Assembly: GCF_014638355.1 (NCBI RefSeq)
Contig: NZ_BMFK01000002.1
Location: 372,001 to 436,000 of the forward strand
Source of the DNA: Priestia taiwanensis
GTDB taxonomy: Bacteria; Bacillota; Bacilli; Bacillales; Bacillaceae_G
Direction of reading: 5' to 3'
DNA length: 64,000 nt
Below are positions 20,711 to 29,536 of this stretch, piece after piece. Under the pieces are notes generated by a model that was given only the letters and a program-made list of their open reading frames with translations, was not told the origin of the DNA and made no database searches. Position 1 is the first letter of the stretch. Each line of letters begins with the position of its first letter. The translations under genes were made by a program, and so were the position numbers.

Positions 20711-21844
20711 TTAAGAGGAAATAGATATGCCCTCTAGTAACATAGACGCTTCTGCATATGGAAGTCCATGAACATCTGCTACGGCTTTATATGTGATATA
20801 TCCATTTAATGTATTGATGCCTTTTAATAAAGCTAGATTCTCAAGGCAAGCTCGTTGGTACCCTTTGTTCGCAATTTGCACAGCATATGGAACCGTTACA
20901 TTTGTTAGCGCAATTGTCGATGTACGCGGAACTGCTCCTGGCATATTTGCTACTGCGTAGTGAACAACACCGTGCTTCTCATATGTCGGGAAATCATGTG
21001 TCGTGATACGGTCTGTCGTCTCAAAGATACCGCCTTGGTCAATCGCGATATCAACAATAACAGAGCCTGGCTCCATCGATTTTACCATTTCTTCAGTTAC
21101 TAGCTTCGGAGCTTTCGCACCTGGAATTAATACAGCACCAATAACTAAATCAGATTCTTTCACAGCTTGAGCAATATTATATGGATTTGACATTAACGTT
21201 GTTACATCATTGCCGAAAATATCATCTAACTGACGAAGGCGATCTGGGTTTAAATCGATAATTGTTACATCTGCCCCTAATCCAATCGCAATTTTCGCTG
21301 CGTTCGTCCCTGCAACACCACCACCGATAATGGTTACTTTTCCACGTCTTACTCCTGGTACACCACCAAGTAAAATACCTTTTCCGCCTTTTGGCTTCTC
21401 TAAGAACTGAGCTCCAAGTTGAGCTGACATTCGTCCGGCAACTTCACTCATCGGCGTTAATAGCGGCAATGAACCGTTTCCTAATTGTACCGTTTCATAT
21501 GCAATTGCTACTACTTTCTTTTCTACTAGTGCCTTCGTTAATTCAGGCTCTGGTGCAAGATGTAAATACGTAAATAAGATAAGCCCTTCACGGAAGTATA
21601 CATATTCTTCTGGAAGTGGCTCTTTCACTTTCATTACCATATCAAGTCCCCATACTTCCTCTGCAGTAGGGAGAATATGAGCCCCTGCCTCCATATATGC
21701 TTCATTCGTAAATCCTGAACCAAGTCCAGCATCTTTCTCTATATATACTTCATGTCCCGATTTTACTAAATGAATAACACCAGCAGGCGTCATCGCAACA
21801 CGATTCTCATTATTTTTGATTTCTCTTACTACCCCAATACGCAT
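20711..21844 (-). CDS. ald: Alanine dehydrogenase
   Basis: Catalyses NAD-dependent interconversion of L-alanine and pyruvate plus ammonia; needed for alanine use and normal sporulation in B. subtilis. The protein has 377 residues. Substrate domain: [17 protein letters not shown] and [10 protein letters not shown]. The Rossmann domain has [30 protein letters not shown], and [11 protein letters not shown] holds active-site residues. ATG with GGGGGAC SD. The upstream region has a candidate promoter with a cre-like site over its -35, consistent with carbon catabolite control. Confidence 0.97.
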   Translation of the reverse strand: MRIGVVREIKNNENRVAMTPAGVIHLVKSGHEVYIEKDAGLGSGFTNEAYMEAGAHILPTAEEVWGLDMVMKVKEPLPEEYVYFREGLILFTYLHLAPEPELTKALVEKKVVAIAYETVQLGNGSLPLLTPMSEVAGRMSAQLGAQFLEKPKGGKGILLGGVPGVRRGKVTIIGGGVAGTNAAKIAIGLGADVTIIDLNPDRLRQLDDIFGNDVTTLMSNPYNIAQAVKESDLVIGAVLIPGAKAPKLVTEEMVKSMEPGSVIVDIAIDQGGIFETTDRITTHDFPTYEKHGVVHYAVANMPGAVPRTSTIALTNVTVPYAVQIANKGYQRACLENLALLKGINTLNGYITYKAVADVHGLPYAEASMLLEGISISS

Positions 21845-21910
21845 ATAAAAGTCCCCCTAATAGATCGAAATAGATGCAAAACAGAGTAATCTGCTCTGAA
21901 ATCTACTTTT

Positions 21911-21939
21911 ATTCTATCATACTTCCACACACTTAAGAA
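21911..21939 (-). promoter_or_regulatory. ald promoter candidate
   Basis: Minus-strand TTCTTA, 17 bases, TAGAAT, about 70 bases before the ald start. The -35 is weak. Confidence 0.4.
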
Positions 21940-21950
21940 AGCGTTATCAT
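21935..21950. promoter_or_regulatory. cre-like CcpA site between ald and usp
   Basis: AAGAAAGCGTTATCAT matches the 16-base consensus WTGNAANCGNWWNCAW at all but one fixed position. It overlaps the candidate ald -35 and lies about 105 bases before the divergent universal stress gene. Confidence 0.6.
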
Positions 21951-22053
21951 TCATGATAGGTATTTACGAAAAATTCCAATATTGTTCATATATACATGAC
22001 TACTTCCTACTCCATAGCCATTACAATAAAGGTAAGGGAAGGAGAGAACAATA

Positions 22054-22497
22054 ATGTTAACGTATCAAAACATACTCGTCGCAGTAGATGGCTCAAAGCA
22101 ATCTGAATTAGCTTTAAAAAAAGCGATTTCTATTACAAAGCGAAATAACGCTACATTACATATCGTACACGTTCTCGAAACAAAAACACATGCGGAAATG
22201 GAAGCATGCAAAACCGTTATTACAGATCGCATGATCAAATATGCAGAAGACTTGCTACAAGAATACCGTCAGCTGTCATACGATGCGGGAGTGCTGAAAG
22301 TCTTAACAATTCTAGAACACGGTGACCCAAGAATAGCAATTCCACGAAAGCTAACTCCGCTATATGAAATTGACCTTATTATGTGCGGTGCAACAGGATT
22401 AAGCACAATAGAGCGATTCTTCGTTGGTAGCGTGTCTGAACATATCACTCGCCATGCAACATGTGATGTATTAATTGTACGTAATGCTAATGCTTAA
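22054..22497 (+). CDS. Universal stress protein, UspA family
   Basis: A 147-residue single-domain Usp protein. The start (NILVAVDGSKQSELALKKAI) and the glycine-rich ATP-binding motif near the C-terminus (GATGLSTIERFFVGSVSEHI, followed by CDVLIVR) are both intact, so it should be the ATP-binding subtype. It probably acts as a dimeric stress-survival protein in the cytosol; the exact role is unknown. ATG with GGAAGGAGAG upstream. It is divergent from ald and ends at a strong terminator shared with argH. Confidence 0.9.
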   Translation: MLTYQNILVAVDGSKQSELALKKAISITKRNNATLHIVHVLETKTHAEMEACKTVITDRMIKYAEDLLQEYRQLSYDAGVLKVLTILEHGDPRIAIPRKLTPLYEIDLIMCGATGLSTIERFFVGSVSEHITRHATCDVLIVRNANA

Positions 22498-22529
22498 CTT
22501 TCATTCATCTAATATGTATAATGTATAGC

Positions 22530-22567
22530 TAGCAAAGCGTACCTCTATCTAGAGGTACGCTTTGCTA
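22530..22567. terminator. Bidirectional terminator usp / argH
   Basis: tagcaaagcgtacctct and its exact complement form a 17-bp stem with a four-base loop; it overlaps the argH stop. Confidence 0.9.
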
Positions 22568-23941
22568 TTCGTCTATTTGTTTCTTTGCTTGTCGCAACGC
22601 CTCTTGCACTTGAGCAAACCCAGTACCACCTGTACTATTTCGGCGTGAAACTACTGTCATCACATCTAGTATTTTATAAATATCTTCTTCAAAATAAACA
22701 GATGTCTCCTTATATACACTCATCGGCAAATCTTGTAAATATACTCCTTGCTGCAAGCATAGAAGAACAAGCTTGCCGACAATTTCATGAGCTTCTCGAA
22801 ACGGAATGCCCTTCTCTGCTAAATAATCAGCAAGCTCTGTCGCATTTGAGAAGTCTTGCGTTGTCGCTTTATACATCTTCTCTTTGTTTATCTGTAATGT
22901 CTCAATCATACCTGTCATAATGGTAAGACAACCTTTTAACGTCGTGACGGTATCGAACATGCCCTCTTTATCTTCTTGTAAATCCTTGTTATAAGCGAGA
23001 GGTAATCCTTTCATCACCGTCAATAAGCTCATTAAGTTTCCATATACACGTCCTGTTTTTCCACGAATTAATTCCGCCATATCCGGATTTTTTTTCTGCG
23101 GCATCATACTGCTTCCAGTCGCATATGCATCATCAATCTCAACAAACTGAAATTCTTGGCTCGACCAAAGAATAAGTTCCTCACAAAAGCGCGATAAATG
23201 CATCATCATCATTGAAGCATTACTTAAAAATTCAATAATAAAGTCACGATCACTTACTCCGTCCAGACTATTTGCATATATTCCATCAAACCCTAGTAAT
23301 TCTGCAGTATAGTGACGGTCAATTGGAAATGTTGTCCCTGCCAATGCACCGCATCCAAGTGGAGAAACATTAATCCTCTTTAATGAATCCTGCAAGCGCC
23401 TTATATCACGGTCGAACATCCAAAAATACGCCAATAAGTGATGCGCAAATGAGATAGGCTGTGCACGTTGTAAATGTGTATAACCAGGCAGAATTGTTTC
23501 CACATGCTCTTCCGCTTGGTGAAGAAGTGCTTGTTGGCATACTCGAAGTAAATGAATGACTTCAATCACCTCTTTTCGCATATATACATGCATATCTGTC
23601 GCTACTTGATCATTACGACTTCTTCCTGTATGTAGCTTACCTCCGACCTCCCCAATGTCATCGATTAGCATTTTTTCGATATTCAGGTGAATATCTTCTT
23701 GCTCTATTTTGAAAGACAAAGCTCCCTCTTTTGCTTTCAACGATAGTTTTTCTAGTCCACCTTTTATTGTTTTCACATCTTCCATCGGCAAAATCCCACA
23801 TGCACCAAGCATCGTTACATGAGCAATGCTTCCTTGAATATCTTCTTCTACTAACGTTTGGTCGAACAAAATTGACGCACCGAATTCTTCTATCCACGCT
23901 TCTGTCGTCTTCTCAAATCTTCCTCCCCATGCTTTCTTCAC
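22565..23941 (-). CDS. argH: Argininosuccinate lyase
   Basis: Splits argininosuccinate to arginine and fumarate, the last step of arginine synthesis. The protein has 458 residues, and the fumarase/aspartase fold is complete. [14 protein letters not shown] and [13 protein letters not shown] lie in the N-terminal half, and the signature loop [19 protein letters not shown] holds the catalytic Ser. The start is GTG and overlaps the argG stop by four bases (GTGA), with AGAAGGTGG as SD inside argG. It forms the argG-argH operon. Confidence 0.97.
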   Translation of the reverse strand: MKKAWGGRFEKTTEAWIEEFGASILFDQTLVEEDIQGSIAHVTMLGACGILPMEDVKTIKGGLEKLSLKAKEGALSFKIEQEDIHLNIEKMLIDDIGEVGGKLHTGRSRNDQVATDMHVYMRKEVIEVIHLLRVCQQALLHQAEEHVETILPGYTHLQRAQPISFAHHLLAYFWMFDRDIRRLQDSLKRINVSPLGCGALAGTTFPIDRHYTAELLGFDGIYANSLDGVSDRDFIIEFLSNASMMMMHLSRFCEELILWSSQEFQFVEIDDAYATGSSMMPQKKNPDMAELIRGKTGRVYGNLMSLLTVMKGLPLAYNKDLQEDKEGMFDTVTTLKGCLTIMTGMIETLQINKEKMYKATTQDFSNATELADYLAEKGIPFREAHEIVGKLVLLCLQQGVYLQDLPMSVYKETSVYFEEDIYKILDVMTVVSRRNSTGGTGFAQVQEALRQAKKQIDE

Positions 23942-25140
23942 ACTTCCACCTTCTTCTGATGTACTTCAGCATGTACTTTCGTTGGTAATCCCCATAATGA
24001 GATAAAGCCAACTGCTGCCTCTTGGTCAAATGTATCTTCTGCTGAGTACGTCGCAAGTTCTTGATTATACAAGGAATACGGTGATTGTCTTCCTTCGACA
24101 ATCGCATGTCCTTTAAATAATTTCACACGCACGACACCTGTTACGTTTTTTTGTGTTTCATGTAGAAACGCATATAATGCATCTTTTAGCGGCGAAAACC
24201 AAAGGCCATTATAAATCACTTCCGCCAACTTCTTACCAATAACCGGCTTGAAATGTGCAACTTCCTTTACAAGCGTCAAATCTTCTAATTCTTTATGTGC
24301 TTTAAGCAATGTCATTGCACCGGGACATTCGTACACTTCACGAGATTTAATCCCCACAAGACGGTTTTCCACGTGATCAATACGTCCAACACCGTGCTTT
24401 CCTGCTAATTCATTTAACTTTTTCACAAGTGTAGGTAGTGGATAGATAACGCCATCTAGTGCAACTGGAATACCAGACTCAAACTGTATTTCAATCGTAT
24501 CTGCCGTATCTGGTGCTTTCTCTACACTTACCGTCAGTTCATACGCTTCTTCGGGTGGCGCCACCCAAGGATTTTCTAACATACCGCATTCACAGCTTCT
24601 TCCCCATGCATTTTGGTCAATCGAAAACGGATTATCAAGATTGATAGGAATTGGAATATTATGCTCTTTCGCATAGTTTATTTCCTCTTCACGTGACCAC
24701 TTCCATTCCCTGACTGGCGCAAGGACTTTCAAATGAGGAGCAAGCGCATGGATTGATACTTCAAATCGAACTTGATCATTCCCTTTCCCTGTACATCCAT
24801 GCGCGACGGCCATTGCACCTTCTAATTCTGCTACTTCTACTAGTTTCTTCGAAATAAGCGGACGTGATAACGCTGAAACAAGTGGATATTTCTCTTCATA
24901 TAACGCATGGGCTTGCATTGCCATCATTGCATATTCATGCAAGAATTCTTCTTTCACATCCAACACAACTGACTTTACAGCACCTATTTGAAGTGCTTTT
25001 TCTTGTATAAAAGCTAAATCTTTTCCTTCTCCTACATCTAAACAACAAGCAATAACATCATATCCCTCTTCTTGTAACCACTTAATTGCTACTGATGTAT
25101 CTAACCCACCTGAATACGCTAATATAACTTTCCCTTTCAC
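23938..25140 (-). CDS. argG: Argininosuccinate synthase
   Basis: Joins citrulline and aspartate using ATP to form argininosuccinate. The protein has 400 residues. The PP-loop ATP motif [15 protein letters not shown] lies at residues 8-22; [15 protein letters not shown] and [13 protein letters not shown] are family motifs. The GTG start follows GAGGGG. First gene of argGH. Two ARG-box-like palindromes lie 20-55 bases before it, so arginine-dependent repression by ArgR/AhrC is likely. Confidence 0.97.
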   Translation of the reverse strand: MKGKVILAYSGGLDTSVAIKWLQEEGYDVIACCLDVGEGKDLAFIQEKALQIGAVKSVVLDVKEEFLHEYAMMAMQAHALYEEKYPLVSALSRPLISKKLVEVAELEGAMAVAHGCTGKGNDQVRFEVSIHALAPHLKVLAPVREWKWSREEEINYAKEHNIPIPINLDNPFSIDQNAWGRSCECGMLENPWVAPPEEAYELTVSVEKAPDTADTIEIQFESGIPVALDGVIYPLPTLVKKLNELAGKHGVGRIDHVENRLVGIKSREVYECPGAMTLLKAHKELEDLTLVKEVAHFKPVIGKKLAEVIYNGLWFSPLKDALYAFLHETQKNVTGVVRVKLFKGHAIVEGRQSPYSLYNQELATYSAEDTFDQEAAVGFISLWGLPTKVHAEVHQKKVEV

Positions 25141-25160
25141 ATAAATCCCCTCTTTCTAAT

Positions 25161-25194
25161 TGAATATTTATCATTAAATTTAAATAAATATTCA
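25161..25194. promoter_or_regulatory. Paired ARG boxes upstream of argG
   Basis: TGAATATTTATCAT (25161-25174) and TAAATAAATATTCA (25181-25194) sit seven bases apart and together form a larger inverted repeat (tgaatatttat / ataaatattca). The second matches the ARG box TGAATWWWWATTCA with one mismatch; the first matches its left half exactly. Confidence 0.65.
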
Positions 25195-25313
25195 TAATTT
25201 ATTTAACACTTTAACAAATACCCGCTAACTTATCAACTATTTTTTCTCCTTATCAATCTACAAAATCGAACTTTTAGTGAAGATGCTTTACAATGAGAGA
25301 AAGGAGGAATAGC

Positions 25314-25622
25314 ATGTATTTCAAATTAGACGAACGATTGCAAATAGAAATTCCCCATCTAGCAAAGGATTGGGACGAATATAGTGATGAAGAACAACAG
25401 TATATTTTACTTATGTGGGAGAGTATTCGAGGAAAAATCCCTGATCGTATTTTTGCACTGGAGGATATCATCAACGAAAAACAAGCAAAACTCTCCAATG
25501 AAACAGATTTCCATGCATCTTGCACACTTAACAGCGAAATTTCCGATTTAGCTTCTATGATTAATGATTTATGGCTTTGGTATCGAACAAATCAGGATAT
25601 ATCAGACAAACGTCATCTTTAG
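25314..25622 (+). CDS. Small conserved-looking protein of unknown function
   Basis: I do not recognise this 102-residue protein. It is acidic and mostly helical in character (YSDEEQQYILLMWESIRGKIPDR, then EDIINEKQAKLSNE), with Trp-rich ends (WDEY, LWLWYRTN). It has no signal peptide or membrane segment. An excellent AAGGAGGAATAGC SD supports the ATG at 25314, and a strong terminator follows the stop, so it is very likely a real gene. It is divergent from argG and convergent with the EcsC gene. Confidence 0.8.
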   Translation: MYFKLDERLQIEIPHLAKDWDEYSDEEQQYILLMWESIRGKIPDRIFALEDIINEKQAKLSNETDFHASCTLNSEISDLASMINDLWLWYRTNQDISDKRHL

Positions 25623-25629
25623 TTCTACA

Positions 25630-25674
25630 AAAAAGGCCCTCTTTTGATATAAATATCAAAAGAGGGCCTTTTTT
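25630..25674. terminator. Bidirectional terminator before the EcsC gene
   Basis: aaaaaaggccctcttttgatat and its perfect complement form a stem of about 21 bp with A and T tracts on both sides. Confidence 0.93.
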
Positions 25675-26506
25675 AATTCATTTTATCGGCTAATGCGCGG
25701 AATTGATAAAAACGATTCGCAAAATCTGTGACGTGACGCGTTAGCTTATAGTTCGCTGTCGAACCAATCGCAATCCCAAGAAGCGGAATACCTTGCCATA
25801 CTTTGCGACGAAGTGCATAAATTGCTAACATTTTCAACAATTGCTTCATCGGTTGCTCAAGCCACTTCTCATTCGTTAATTCTTCGTTTCCTTCATAAAA
25901 GAATGGGCGCTCACCTGGCTGCACATCTTGTACTAATTGGTCCCATGCATATTGTTGCAAATGTCCTGGCAATAACGCCGCATGGAATACCCTTAAAGCC
26001 ATCATCATTTCATATGGCTTGTTCACATCATACCCATACGTCATCGCTACTAATTGTACCGCCCGTAAATTAATGGTTGCCATCGTTGGAATATCCATTC
26101 CTAAGAACAGAATACCACCTGTCCCTGCCACACCACCTTGTACGAACGAGTAAAGACGATGTTTCGCTAACATTTGATCTACCATATATGCACGAACATC
26201 AATGGATAAGCCACTCATATCTTCAATCTCTTCTACTGTTTCATCAAATGTACGAGCGTAAAGTAAAATGCGATTTTTCGCATCTATTTGTACTTGTGAT
26301 TGTTGAATAAATGCATGTAGATGAAATAACCATCCATCAAGGTGACGGAAAAATGAGTGTTGTTTCTTCGTTGGTATTGTCTTAAATACTTCTTCCACCC
26401 ATTTATCTAACTGTCGTTGTACAACATTCGCATCTTTATTTGCTAACGTGTTCTGCCATTCAAGAATATCATTCCAAATCTTTTGTTCACGTGTTGTTAA
26501 TTCCAT
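25673..26506 (-). CDS. EcsC family protein
   Basis: A 277-residue protein matching the EcsC family: GTGGILFLGMDIPTMATINLRAVQLVAMTYGYD in the middle and GIPLLGIAIGSTANYKLTRHV near the C-terminus. B. subtilis EcsC is encoded with the EcsAB ABC transporter, but here no ABC genes adjoin. Two weakly hydrophobic glycine-rich segments (residues about 125-145 and 237-252) may associate with the membrane. Function unknown. The ATG follows an AGGAGG SD. Confidence 0.82.
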   Translation of the reverse strand: MELTTREQKIWNDILEWQNTLANKDANVVQRQLDKWVEEVFKTIPTKKQHSFFRHLDGWLFHLHAFIQQSQVQIDAKNRILLYARTFDETVEEIEDMSGLSIDVRAYMVDQMLAKHRLYSFVQGGVAGTGGILFLGMDIPTMATINLRAVQLVAMTYGYDVNKPYEMMMALRVFHAALLPGHLQQYAWDQLVQDVQPGERPFFYEGNEELTNEKWLEQPMKQLLKMLAIYALRRKVWQGIPLLGIAIGSTANYKLTRHVTDFANRFYQFRALADKMN

Positions 26507-26620
26507 GGAGATTCCTCCTATGTACTAAATTTTCTTTAGTTTCATTGTACTATATCTAGTTAAATAACAAAAAGAAAGTCTAACAAATTACCGAAAAAGA
26601 GATTACACTTTAAATTGTTG

Positions 26621-27466
26621 TTACTTTGCTAAAGTAACAACTACAAGTTCTGGTCGATTAAAGATTCTTATAGGGATAATACTATTCCCTAAGCCTCTAC
26701 TAACAATCATAGCTGTATTATTTTTCATGTGAATCCCTTCTGTAAACTCAGGAAAAATCCCTTGATCTGGAGCAACTACCCCTCCAATAAACGGCAATCG
26801 AAACTGCCCACCATGAGCATGTCCAGAAAAAACCAAATCAACTTCACTAGCTGAATAGACATGAAACAATTCAGGTCGATGAGAAAGCAAAATCCGAAAT
26901 GTATTCGTTGTATCTATTAGCTTACTTACTATATCTTTCGTATATTCAACACCACTCGAGGTCGAAGAATTCAAATTAGCAAATGCAATATCTGATAAGC
27001 CAATCAGTTCAATCGAACTGTTTTCTTTAGAAACTTCCACTTTTGAATCCTCCAGTACTATAACATCTGTTTCCTCTAATTTGTGTTTTAAGCTATCATA
27101 TACACCAGACCAAGCCTCATGATTTCCAGAAACATAGTAGGTAGGAGCCATTTCGCTTGCTCCTTTCATTAAATCAAGAGCAACATCGATGTTAGTAGTT
27201 TTAGAATCGATTAAATCGCCTGTAACAACAATGATATCCGGTTGTATCCTCTTTATTTTTGCTAGCAGTTTACTTTGCTTATCCCCAAACTCTTTATTAT
27301 GTAAGTCCGATATTTGTACTATTTTGTACCCGTCAAACGCTTCTGGAACTTTCTCATTTTTGATTACTCGTTCATTTACAGTTATTGCATCATTTTGCCA
27401 TGTAAAAAAACCAATCAACATAACAATAATAAACACTATCTTTTTTCTTCTCGTCTTTACAATCAT
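26621..27466 (-). CDS. Metallophosphoesterase, YkuE/YaeI-like
   Basis: A 281-residue calcineurin-like phosphoesterase with an N-terminal membrane anchor or uncleaved signal (residues about 8-24). Metal motifs in order: QISDLHNKEFG, VTGDLIDS, VSGNHEAW, LSHRPELF and SGHAHGGQFRLPF. Relatives act on lipid-linked or UDP-sugar substrates at the membrane (YkuE binds the wall; YaeI, UDP-diacylglucosamine); the substrate here is unknown. ATG after GGGGGATAGG. It is flanked by gaps of 114 and 247 bases, so it is probably monocistronic, and looks like a variable insertion relative to B. subtilis. Confidence 0.87.
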   Translation of the reverse strand: MIVKTRRKKIVFIIVMLIGFFTWQNDAITVNERVIKNEKVPEAFDGYKIVQISDLHNKEFGDKQSKLLAKIKRIQPDIIVVTGDLIDSKTTNIDVALDLMKGASEMAPTYYVSGNHEAWSGVYDSLKHKLEETDVIVLEDSKVEVSKENSSIELIGLSDIAFANLNSSTSSGVEYTKDIVSKLIDTTNTFRILLSHRPELFHVYSASEVDLVFSGHAHGGQFRLPFIGGVVAPDQGIFPEFTEGIHMKNNTAMIVSRGLGNSIIPIRIFNRPELVVVTLAK

Positions 27467-27641
27467 CCTATCCCCCAGTGCATTGTAATAGATGTATTAC
27501 CTATTTATCCCTCTACTACTTATTTTTTCTCCTTGAATGAATACTGCTGCTTCATTCCTCTAGTTAAACTCATTTTAACCCCTCTTATATAATTTTGTAT
27601 ATTCAGGCCTATGTACTTCATTACTCCAATACATAACCATA

Positions 27642-27689
27642 CAAAAACTGCCCCTAATTAGTAGTTGTCGTCTAATAATTAGGAGCAGT
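27642..27689 (-). terminator. Terminator of the PrsA-like gene
   Basis: Minus strand ACTGCTCCTAATTA / TAATTAGGGGCAGT stem followed by TTTTTG, about 25 bases after the stop codon. Confidence 0.82.
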
Positions 27690-27713
27690 ATCTTTTGTTT
27701 GTAGATAGCTATA

Positions 27714-28565
27714 TTATTTTTCTAAAATAGCCTTAAATGTATCTTTCAAGTCAGAATCTTTTACTTTAATATCTGCATCTGCCAATGCTTCTTTGATTAC
27801 TTTGTTTTGCCATTCTGGGTCACTTAATCGTTTCATTTCAATTGTTTCACGAAGTGAGTCTTTTACTTCATCGAATGGCTTTAATTCTTTCTTATCTGTT
27901 ACCTTAATAATGTGGTAACCGTGTGATGATTTCACCGGCTCACTCACTTGCCCTACTTCTAATGCATACGCAGCATCTTCAAATTCTTTTACCATTTTGC
28001 CAGGTCCGAAGAAATCTAAATCTCCGCCCTTCTCTTTCGAACCAGGATCAGTTGAATATTCCTTCGCTACGTCTTCGAATTTGGTACCGCTATTTAGTTT
28101 GTCTTTCACTTCTTTTGCTTTCTCTTCTGTCTCTACTAAAATGTGGCTCGCTCTAATTTCCGGCTTATGGTTCGCTTCCACATCCTCTTCTGTCACCGTA
28201 TCTTTAATTGCCTTTTCAATTGCCATATTTAAACGAATACGGTCCTTTAACTCACTCTCACTCGGAATACCTTGTGATTGTAAGAATTGATCAAAACTCT
28301 CTCCAGCCTGTTCTTTCAATTCATCAAGAGCTTCTGTTACGTCTGCATCTGCAATTGGATATTTCTCGTTAATAATTTTCTCCACCATCATATGATATAA
28401 CATTGCTTGTCCGGACTGTTCTTTTAACGCTTTTTCAAGCTCAGCTTTTGAAATATCGCCTGCACTAGACGATGCAATTGGAATGAAATGATCTTTGAAG
28501 CCAAATCCGAGTAGCCCGGCAATCGCGACAGCTCCAACTGCTATACTTATATATTTTTTCTTCAA
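27714..28565 (-). CDS. prsA: PrsA-like peptidyl-prolyl isomerase without lipobox
   Basis: A 283-residue extracytoplasmic foldase of the PrsA family. Residues 1-25 form a basic, hydrophobic signal/anchor (KKKYISIAVGAVAIAGLLGFGF) but have no Cys, so the lipoprotein lipobox of classical PrsA is absent. A SurA-like chaperone region spans about 35-140. The parvulin domain is at about 140-235 (IRASHILVETEEKAKEV, FEDVAKEYSTDPGSKEKGGDLDFFGPGKMVKEFE, SEPVKSSHGYHIIKV). A TTG start with AGAGGTG is best; the long in-frame extension upstream is not supported. It probably folds secreted proteins while held by its N-terminal helix. Confidence 0.85.
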   Translation of the reverse strand: MKKKYISIAVGAVAIAGLLGFGFKDHFIPIASSSAGDISKAELEKALKEQSGQAMLYHMMVEKIINEKYPIADADVTEALDELKEQAGESFDQFLQSQGIPSESELKDRIRLNMAIEKAIKDTVTEEDVEANHKPEIRASHILVETEEKAKEVKDKLNSGTKFEDVAKEYSTDPGSKEKGGDLDFFGPGKMVKEFEDAAYALEVGQVSEPVKSSHGYHIIKVTDKKELKPFDEVKDSLRETIEMKRLSDPEWQNKVIKEALADADIKVKDSDLKDTFKAILEK

Positions 28566-28663
28566 TGAAAGCACCTCTTTTTTTCTTTTTCTATCTAGTG
28601 CTTTATTGTACATAGGGGATGTGTCTAAGGTGTGAAGTTCACGTGAAATACGTCCGTACATAG

Positions 28664-28698
28664 AAAAAAGCGTACATTCATCTATCATGAACATACAC
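28664..28698 (-). terminator. Terminator of the SepF-like gene
   Basis: Minus strand GTGTATGTTCAT / ATGAATGTACGC stem, with G-U pairs, followed by TTTTTTC. Confidence 0.72.
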
Positions 28699-28710
28699 TT
28701 TATCCATTTA

Positions 28711-29247
28711 TTACCTTCTTGTCAATCCTAGTCGACGCTTTTCTTCTTCAATATCCTCATCTCGGTAAAGCTTTGACTCTTCTGTATACGTCTCTTTGTA
28801 AGAAGATACTTCTTCACTCTCAATTTCTTTGAATGCTTCTTCTTGAAATACTTCTTCATATGTAGGTACTTCTTCTATAGGTGCTTCTTCTACCATTTCT
28901 TCATCTTCCACTTCATCACGTTGCAGAAGTGCTTCTGAAATGCTTCCACTTACACTTACATTATTAGGTACACATAAGAAAATCCCCTCGCCAACTTCCT
29001 TCATATCCCCACCAATAACGTGAAGAACTCCATCTAAGAAGCTAACTGCTTGTTGTACAACATCTATGTTATCTGTCTTCATGCTCATAATAACAGATTT
29101 ATTTTGTAATAAATAATTTGCTACTGTACTCGCATCTTCGTATACTTTTAACTCGAATAAAACAAGTTGCGATTCCTGTTCTTGTTCACCATTTCGTCTA
29201 TTCGTTGCTTTCTCCGGTAAGTCAAACAATTTCGATATAATACTCAT
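28711..29247 (-). CDS. SepF-domain protein with acidic C-terminal tail
   Basis: A 178-residue protein. Residues about 27-110 align with the SepF core (KVYEDASTVANYLLQNKSVIMS, AVSFLDGVLHVIGGDMKEVGEGIFLCVPNNVSVSGSIS). SepF is the FtsZ anchor and bundling factor in Gram-positive division. The first 12 residues (SIISKLFDLPEK) could be the membrane helix. The last 65 residues are Glu-rich and repetitive (EEVPTYEEVFQEEAFKEIE), not seen in B. subtilis SepF. It is not in the division cluster near ftsZ, so it is probably a paralogue of the normal SepF. ATG with AGGAGG SD; its own terminator. Confidence 0.8.
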   Translation of the reverse strand: MSIISKLFDLPEKATNRRNGEQEQESQLVLFELKVYEDASTVANYLLQNKSVIMSMKTDNIDVVQQAVSFLDGVLHVIGGDMKEVGEGIFLCVPNNVSVSGSISEALLQRDEVEDEEMVEEAPIEEVPTYEEVFQEEAFKEIESEEVSSYKETYTEESKLYRDEDIEEEKRRLGLTRR

Positions 29248-29464
29248 CTTAAAACCTCCTCGTTATCTACATTTTCCGTTCTACTGAGCAAAAAAACAAG
29301 TAAAATTTTTCACGAAAAAGACTTTGATTCTAAAAACATCTAAAATCCTCTTTATTACGGCAAAATCATTAATACTGATGTCTTTCTCTAATTAACTTAT
29401 TACTTCTTTTCCATCTACTCACGATTATGTCATGAATGAATTTTTTTCATTATCGTAACAAAAT

Positions 29465-29503
29465 CAAAAAGCTCCTTTCATGTATCAAAACATGAAAGGA
29501 GCT
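29465..29503 (-). terminator. ackA terminator
   Basis: Minus strand AGCTCCTTTCATG / CATGAAAGGAGCT, a perfect 13-bp stem, followed by TTTTTGATTTT. Confidence 0.9.
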
Positions 29504-29536
29504 CAAGTTATCTGCTATTTGGCAAATAAAGAAATA

